Source: Solanum dulcamara (taxonomy: Eukaryota; Streptophyta; Magnoliopsida; Solanales; Solanaceae). Taken from it: DNA of 64,000 nt. This document shows, one piece after another, positions 57,584 to 64,000 of this stretch; position 1 is the first letter of the stretch, and the number at the start of each line of letters is the position of its first letter. The stretch is from assembly GCF_947179165.1 (NCBI RefSeq), contig NC_077237.1:62913523-62977522 (forward strand), in the 5' to 3' direction. Position numbers and translations under genes: made by a program. Below the pieces are notes generated by a model, which saw only the letters and a program-made list of their open reading frames with translations, was not told the DNA's origin and made no database searches.

Positions 57584-59110
57584 ATGGTGAGGACTCGTGC
57601 ATCTGTGAGTAGTGATCAGGAGCCTATTCCTGCACCTTCTTCCGGGGTCACTATATGAGGTAGAGGCAGGAGGTGAGGTTGAGGTCGAGGTCGAGGCCGT
57701 GCTGCAATACATGTGGTAAGCTAAGTACCAACAGCCACTCGAGGCCATACTTAAGGAGTATCTCTAGATGCAAATGAGATTCCTGAGGATGTGCAGGATC
57801 ATGTTAAGGGGTATGGACCAGCTTAGGATTCACCTAGTTTTATTTCTACTCCTGTACTTTATGATACCTTGGTTCATATGTTAGGACTCTTAGAGGGGAT
57901 GGCTCAGGCAGGAACATTACCTGTCACCTCTGATGGCTCACAAACTCATATTGGAGGTCAAACTCCAGAGTAGATAGTTGCTCCAGGTTCTCATACTCCA
58001 AGCGCTCAGCCAGCTACTGCTACAGCTCCCCGTTTAGATAGTATGGTATTGCCAGGGGTTGCATCACATTTGCCTAATAGGTCTGCCATGACCACCGATG
58101 AAGAACCGATGTTTGGGAGATTCAAAATGATTAATCCTCTAATCTATAATAGAGACTTGAATAAGGATGCATATGAATTTATAAATAATTATCATGAGAG
58201 GTTGCACAACCTTAGATTAGTGGAGTCTCATGGAGTTGACTACATAGCATTTTAGATGACTGGATCAACCAAGCAGTGGTGGAGGGACTATATTAGTGGT
58301 AGGCCAGCTAGATCGTCTCCACTCTCATAGACTTAGTTTACTTAAGTATTTCTAGATAGGTTTGTTCCACGTAGTGAGAGGGAGTGCAAGAGGGCCGAGT
58401 TGAAGGGTTTCCAGTAGGGAGACATGTCATTCACTCAGTATGAGGTTAAATTTCATGCCTTAGCAAGGCATGCTTTAATGATACTTCCCACCGAGGCTCA
58501 AAGAGTGAGGAGGTTTGTCAAGGGGTTGATTATTCTAATTTTTATGGGAGTTTCTCAGGTTTCTGCTTCTGGTGTTCCATTTCAAAAAGTGGTAGATGCT
58601 ACTAAGGAGTTAGAGATGATTTGATGTGAGGAATTTAAGCAACGTGAGAGATAGAGGGCCCGTTATTTAAGTAATTATGGGGATACTCTACCTAGGAGTC
58701 GAGGTTACTCAAGGAGAGGTTATAACTCTCAGTCTAGCAGACCAATTTATATCACTATACCAGCATCCGAGGCTAATTATGTTGGGCACATTACTTCTAG
58801 TTTAACACATAGTTCATAGGGTTTATCTGTTAAACCTTCTACTTGTGGAGGGCATTTTGGTCATTCAGGTTTCTCTCATCATCCTAACCCTTGTAGGGGT
58901 TATTTTGAGTGTGGTGATATGGGACATTTTGTGAGAGATTGACCAAGGATCCAATGTGGTGGTTCACAGCAGCATTCTCAAGATTTGACTTCTAAGGCTG
59001 CACAACCTTCGATTAGGAGAGGTGCATAGAGTGATAAAGGTGGTTCTTATTCTAGTAGAGGTGGTTCCCATTCTGGTCAAGGTGGAGGTCATGGAGGTTC
59101 ACAGTCTGAG
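57584..59110 (+). pseudogene. R10 gag, many stops
   Basis: ATG at 57584 gives MVRTRASVSSDQEP and then a TGA before an Arg/Gly-rich stretch, the same design as R5. Capsid pieces are at 58043-58255 (INPLIYNRDLNKDAYEF) and 58424-58624 (SFTQYEVKFHALARHA). The zinc knuckle near 58905-58945 has Tyr for the first Cys and a TGA stop for the last. A Gly/Ser-rich linker follows. It is non-functional. Confidence 0.85.
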
Positions 59111-59179
59111 GATGGTCATGGCCATTGTTATGCTTTTTCGGGTAGGCCAGAGGCAATGCCTTCAGATGCTGGTATCACA

Positions 59180-59640
59180 ACTATTATTTTAATTTTTCAT
59201 CGATCAGCTAGTGTATTATTTGATTCAGGCTCTACATATTCTTATGTGTCCACATAATTTTTTTTTGAGTTTGTATATGTCATGTGAGTCTCTTGATTTG
59301 CTTATAAATGTTTCTACTCCTGTTGGGGATTTCATAGTAGTAAATCAAGTATATCGATCGTGTATGGTTACTTTGATGGGATATGATACTCATGTAGATT
59401 TAAAGATCTTAGATATGGTAGATTTTGATGTTATTCTTTGGATGGATTGGTTATCTCTGTATCATGCAATTTTGAATTGTCATGCTACGACAGTTACATT
59501 AGCTATGCCTGGGATTCCTATGGTAGAGTGACAGGTTCTCTTAGTCATTCTCCAAAAAGGGTGATATCATTTCTTAGGGCTCGCCACTTGGTAGAGAGAG
59601 GATATTTGTCTTATTTGGCACATATTTGAGATACTAGTGT
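59180..59640 (+). pseudogene. R10 protease, frameshifted
   Basis: The catalytic loop DSGSTYSYVS is intact near 59220-59250 but is followed by a stop and a frameshift. The rest (VNQVYRSCMVTLMGYD, FDVILWMDWL, 59211-59531) reads in another frame. Confidence 0.8.
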
Positions 59641-61010
59641 AGAGACTCCAATGCTTGAGTCTATTCCAGTGGTGAGTGAGTTTTTAGAGGCCTTATTGAT
59701 AGATTTACCAGGTCTTCCTTCGGACAACAATATTGACTTAGAACCGGGCACTCAACTCATTTCCATTCCTCCTTATCATATGGCACCAGCCCTATTGAAG
59801 AAGTTAAAGGAGTAATTACAGGATTTGTTAAGCAAAGGGTTTATTAGGCCGAGTGTATCTCCTTAGGGTGATCCAGTCTTATTTGTAAAGAAGAAAGATG
59901 GATCTATGTGTATGTGTATTGACTATCAGCAGTTAAACAAGGTTACCATCAGAAATAAGTATTCGATACCTCATATTGATAATTTATTTGATCAACTTCA
60001 AGATGAGTCAGTTTTCTCCAAGATTGACTTGAGATTCGGTTATCATCAGTTGAAGGTTAGGGCGGAGGATATTCCTAAGACAACTATTCGTACACGTTAT
60101 GGCCATTATGAGTTTTTGGTGATGTCTTTTGGGCTAACTAATGCCCCATCAGCCTTTATGGACTTGATGAATAGAGTGTTCAGACCGTACTTATATTTGT
60201 TTGTTATTATATTCATAGTTGATATATTGATATACTCCCATAGTAGGGAGGAATATGAGCATCATTTGAGAATTGTGATTGGCATTCTGAAGGAGAAGAA
60301 GTTATTAGCAAAGCTTTTAAAGTGTGAGTTTTGTCTTAGTTTGGTGACATTATTGGGACATGTAGTGTCCAAGGAAGATATTATGGTGGATCCTAAGAAG
60401 ATTGAGGAAGTTCAATATTGGGTCAAACCTGCTTCAGTTACTAAGATTCGGAGTTTCTTAGGCCTTGTAGGTTATTATTGATGATTTGTGCAGGGATTCT
60501 TATCCATTGCATCTCCATTAACTAGATTGACCCAGAAGGAAGTGTCTTTCCAGTGGTCTAATGAGTGTGAGGCAAGTTTTCAAAAGCTCAAAACTTTATT
60601 GACTATTGCCCCGATTTTGACTCTACCTATGTAGGGAGAAAATTTTATCATATATTATGATGCTTCTCGAATTGGTCTTGGTTGTATATTGATGCAGAAG
60701 GGAAAGGTGATAATTTATGCTTCGAGGTTGTTGAAGGTTCATGAGAAGAACTACCCTACTCATGACTTGGAGTTGGCAGCTATAGTATTCGCATTGAATA
60801 TTTGGAGATATTACCTTTATGGTGTTCATTGTAAGGTATTCACGGATCATCGCAGTCTCCAGTATATATTCAATTAGAGGGATCTTAATTTAATGCAGCG
60901 AAGATGGTTAGAGTTGCTTAAGGACTATGATATAACTATTCCTTATCATCCGGGTAAGGCAAATATGGTAGCAGATGCCTTGAGTCGAAAGACAATGAGT
61001 ATGGGTAGTC
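59641..61010 (+). pseudogene. R10 reverse transcriptase and RNase H; active-site Asp lost
   Basis: The RT N-terminal part (59690-59890) has stops. Frame 59906-60481 (191 codons) has [21 protein letters not shown] and [10 protein letters not shown], but the polymerase box reads FIVDILIYS: the first Asp of the FIDD pair is Val (codon 60218-60220), which would abolish activity. RNase H is at 60650-60877 ([23 protein letters not shown]) and ends in a stop before RDLNL. Confidence 0.9.
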
Positions 61011-62577
61011 TAACCTTGTTACAAATTGAAGAGCGTCCTTTGGCCATAGATGTCCAGTCCTTAGCCAATAGATTTATGAGACTTGATATTTCAGAACTTG
61101 GTAGAGTTTTGGCTTACATGGAGTCAAGGCCATCCTTATTGGAGCAGATTCGGGATCAACAGTTTAATGATGGTGATTTGTGTAAAATTCGAGATAAGGT
61201 GTTAAAAAGAGAAGACAAGGAGGAAATTCTTAATGTTGAGGGAGTTTTGAGGATAAAACTTCGTATTTGTGTTCCTCGAACTGGTGATTAGACTAGGATG
61301 ATCATGGAAGAGGCTCATAGCTTGAGGTACTCTATTCATCCGGGGCTACTAAGATATATCTTGACTTAAAGAAGTATTATTGGTGGTGTTGTATGAAGAG
61401 GGACATAGTAGATTTTCTGTCTCGATGTTTAAATTGTCAACAAGTAAAGTATGAACACAAAAAGCCTGGAGGTATGACTTAGAGGATGCCCATACCTGAG
61501 TGGAAATAGGAGAGTATTGTTATGGAATTTTTGGTAGGATTGTCCCGTACCTTGGGTAAGTTTGATGCTATATGGGTCATTGTGGATCGAATGACCAAGT
61601 CTGCACACTTCGTACCAATTCAAACTACCTATAATTTAGAGAAGTTAGCCAAGATCTATATTTGGGAGATAGTTCTCTTGCATGGGGTGCCTATTTCTAT
61701 CATTTCATATTGTGGCACACAATTTACATCTTATTTCTGATAGTCTATGCAGAATGAGTTGGGTACTCGGGTGGATGTTAGTACAACATTTCACCCTCAG
61801 ACTGATGGTTAGTTTGAACGAACTATTCAGGTCTTTGAGGATATGTTACAGGTGTGTGTCATCGACTTTGGTGGTCATTGGGATCAGTTTTTGCCTTTAG
61901 CAGAGTTTGCATATAACAATAGTTATCATTCGAGCATTGAGATAGCACCATTTGAGGCTCTGTATGGTAGGAGATGTCGATCTCCAATTGGTTGATTTGA
62001 TGCATTTGAGGTTAGGTCGTGGGGTACAGATCTATTGAGGGAGTCCTTGGATAAGGTCAAGTTTATTCATGATAGGCTTCTTCTGGCTCAGAGTAGGCAA
62101 AAGAGTTATGCAGATTGAAAGGTTCATGATTTAAAGTTCATGGTTGGAGAGCGGGTTCTATTAAAGGTTTCATCCATGAAAGGTGTGATGAGATTTGGGA
62201 AAAAAGGCAAGTTGAGCTCGAGATATATTGGTCCTTTCGAGATTGTTGAGCATATTGGTGAGGTTGCTTATCAGTTAGCTTTGCCACCTGGGTTGTCCAA
62301 TGTTCACCTTGTATTTCATATTTTGATGCTAAAGAAGTATCATCAGGATGGTGCTCATGTGATTCAATGGGACTCTGTGTTACTTGATCAAAATTTGACC
62401 TTTGAGGAGGAACTAGTAAAAATCTTGGATAGACAAATTCAAAAGTTGAGGTCGAAAGAAATTGCTTCCATAAAGGTTGAATGGAAGTATCGTCCGGTGG
62501 AGGAGGCTACATAGGAGACCGATTCTGATATGAGGATTAGATATCCTCAGCTTTTTGATCATTCAGATACTTCCTAA
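61011..62577 (+). pseudogene. R10 integrase with chromodomain-like tail; core Asp changed
   Basis: The zinc-binding start (EEAHSLRYSIHPG near 61310, then CLNCQQ) is split by a frameshift. The core piece 61522-61740 has VIVDRMTKSAHFVP, but the second Asp box reads SYCGTQFTS, with Tyr for Asp at 61708-61710. Later pieces keep [15 protein letters not shown] and FEALYGRRC. Frame 62140-62514 has VLLKVSSMKGVMRFGKKGKL, the GEVAYQLALPPGL stretch and ILDRQIQKLRSKEIASIKVEW. A TAG at 62512-62514 is followed by the last codons to TAA at 62577. Confidence 0.88.
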
Positions 62578-62622
62578 TCCTTAACCGTTTGAGGATGAAC
62601 ATTTTTTTTAAGTTGTAGATGA

Positions 62623-64000
62623 TGTAATGACCCATTAGGTCGTTTTGAACACTAGAACTATTTTGACTCTTTCTGTAAAATTTTAAATAAGAATTTTGAA
62701 CTATATGTTTAACTATGGTTATTTAGTTGAAGGGCATTCTTTTAATTAAATAATTTATGTGGTGATTTATATTTTTTTATAATTAATTATTAATGGAAGA
62801 CAATAGTTGTTTTTTTAAAAAAAAATTAACATATAAAAGTGGGTCATACGCACTACTCCTTAAAGTTCAGATATCTAAGTTAGATAAAATTGAAATAGTT
62901 ATTTATAACCTGTACTTGAAAAAAAATAGAGAAGACGACAATACTTGCAGCGGCATGAACTAGAGAAGCATTTAGTATGCTTCAGGTAAACATTATGTTG
63001 AATGTATATTAAATTTTTAAGGATAGAAAACTTCGTTTATACTATTGAAAAAAATGTAATGTTGCAAGGGATAGTGGAAAAGTGTGATGCAGTGGGTTAG
63101 TTATTGGGAAAGAAGGCAAATTGGCTTTTTGGTTCCAATTTAATGTAGATTTGTCTTTTTCCATTTTCTTTGCAGTATGCTAGAATTAGTAGAATAGTAA
63201 TATGCTCTCTTTCTTTTCTTTTTTATTAATATAACTTGTAACAAGTAACAGTAATTTACGTCTACAGATTTAAGTTTAAGGAACTAGTTATTAAATCAGA
63301 AATAGTAGGTTGATAATATGTGAGGTTTCTTATAATTTGTTGGTGAAGTCGCAAGTTTTTGTAGTTAAGTTTGTTTTGACATGTTAGTCTATATTTAATT
63401 ATTGGGAGGTATGGTATTATACGAATACCATTAGATTTATGATATTGTAGAAATTGAGAGTTAATCTTAGGCTTGAGACTTAGGTAATTGGTTATAGTTT
63501 GGGTGAGGTTTGGGTCTAGGCTAGCTATGTAGTAATATGGGTGTCTACGAATTTATTTACTTAAAATAATGTATATTTGATAGATCGGGAACGTTCTGAA
63601 GCCTTACAAAAGGGAAAGGCAATATTTTGAGGATTCGTGACACGTGTTCGACATTCGAGGTATGTTAAGACTTCTAGACTTCGTTGAAGGATGTTTTTCT
63701 AATTAAAGATTAAAAATTAAAATACATAATAGGTAAGGGCGAAAGATGGAGGTCTCATATCAATGGTGTGATGGACATTGATACGAGTACCGATGTTATA
63801 AAGGAAAAGTTTATTACTATATAATGAAAGATTGTAATTTGAGAATGCCAAAGCATATAGGCATTAGGTGATGTATTATTGATTGATTTGTTTTGTGTGA
63901 TTGTGCTTCTTATTTGAACCCGTATAATTGTGATAGTTTAGGTGATTACATGTCATACTGATATTTGATTTATTGAGATGCATCATCATCCCCTATGTTG
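62623..64000 (+). repeat. R10 3' LTR, first 1378 bases
   Basis: It starts TGTAATGACCC and aligns with 55067-56440. The stretch just before it (62578-62622) has no clear polypurine tract. Confidence 0.93.

Larger units (their letters stand above)
55067..64000 (+). mobile_element. R10: Ty3/gypsy chromovirus, plus strand, 3' LTR cut by the window
   Basis: 5' LTR 55067-57383, primer site, gag, pol, and the start of the 3' LTR from 62623. LTR samples differ at about 5-7%, mostly C/T and G/A. All coding parts are present but carry many stops, and key RT and integrase residues are lost. Left flank TAAAG (55062-55066); the right duplication is beyond the window. Confidence 0.92.

Overview
This window looks like plant nuclear heterochromatin, most likely from a member of the Solanaceae. 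It is AT-rich. I found no host gene, no tRNA or rRNA gene and no intact protein gene. Almost every base belongs either to long-terminal-repeat (LTR) retrotransposons of the Ty3/gypsy chromovirus type (Tekay/Del-like: LTRs of 2.0-2.6 kb, a primer site matching initiator tRNA-Met, pol order PR-RT-RH-IN with a chromodomain-like tail) or to decayed endogenous pararetrovirus (EPRV, Caulimoviridae, resembling the solendovirus/LycEPRV type). The family assignments and the Solanaceae guess rest on remembered family traits. The LTR edges, primer sites and target-site duplications (TSDs) are read directly.

Layout. 1-578: end of a plus-strand LTR (R1). 579-1167: non-coding, with small hairpins. 1168-5700: minus-strand EPRV with an ORF4-like gene, protease, reverse transcriptase and RNase H, and a second RT copy behind it. 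5712-7340: truncated LTR (R2), sitting in the gag start of R3 (7341-9696: gag start, primer site, 5' LTR). 9697-9809 and 11815-12587: minus-strand EPRV ORF2/ORF1, split by solo LTR R4 (9810-11814, TSD TACTT). 12588-22180: R5, an almost complete minus-strand gypsy element that carries a stub of a second copy outside one LTR. 22181-28305: scrambled EPRV blocks in alternating orientation, ending in a plus-strand copy with promoter, leader, ORF1 and ORF2. 28306-54458: R6, an old minus-strand element whose two LTRs hold three younger insertions: gag-only R7 (29071-35791, plus, TSD TGGTG), solo LTR R8 (36302-38655) and R9 (43082-52663, minus, TSD CATAG). 54459-55066: EPRV movement-protein start. 55067-64000: R10, a plus-strand gypsy element whose 3' LTR runs off the window.

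History. EPRV sequence is the oldest layer. R6 landed between EPRV ORF2 and the movement-protein gene, and R10 landed inside the movement-protein gene. R7 and R9 later entered the two LTRs of R6 at matching positions only 8 bp apart. LTR pairs compared by eye give a consistent order: R6 and R7 most diverged (about 10%), R9 and R10 about 5%, R5 about 2-3%. All gag-pol frames are broken. Several breaks look like C-to-T or G-to-A changes (CAA to TAA, knuckle Cys to Tyr), as expected for methylated, silenced repeats. I found no undescribed functional system. The most notable observations are the paired insertion site in the R6 LTRs, the pol-less element R7, the inverted EPRV promoter blocks and the tandem stub of R5.
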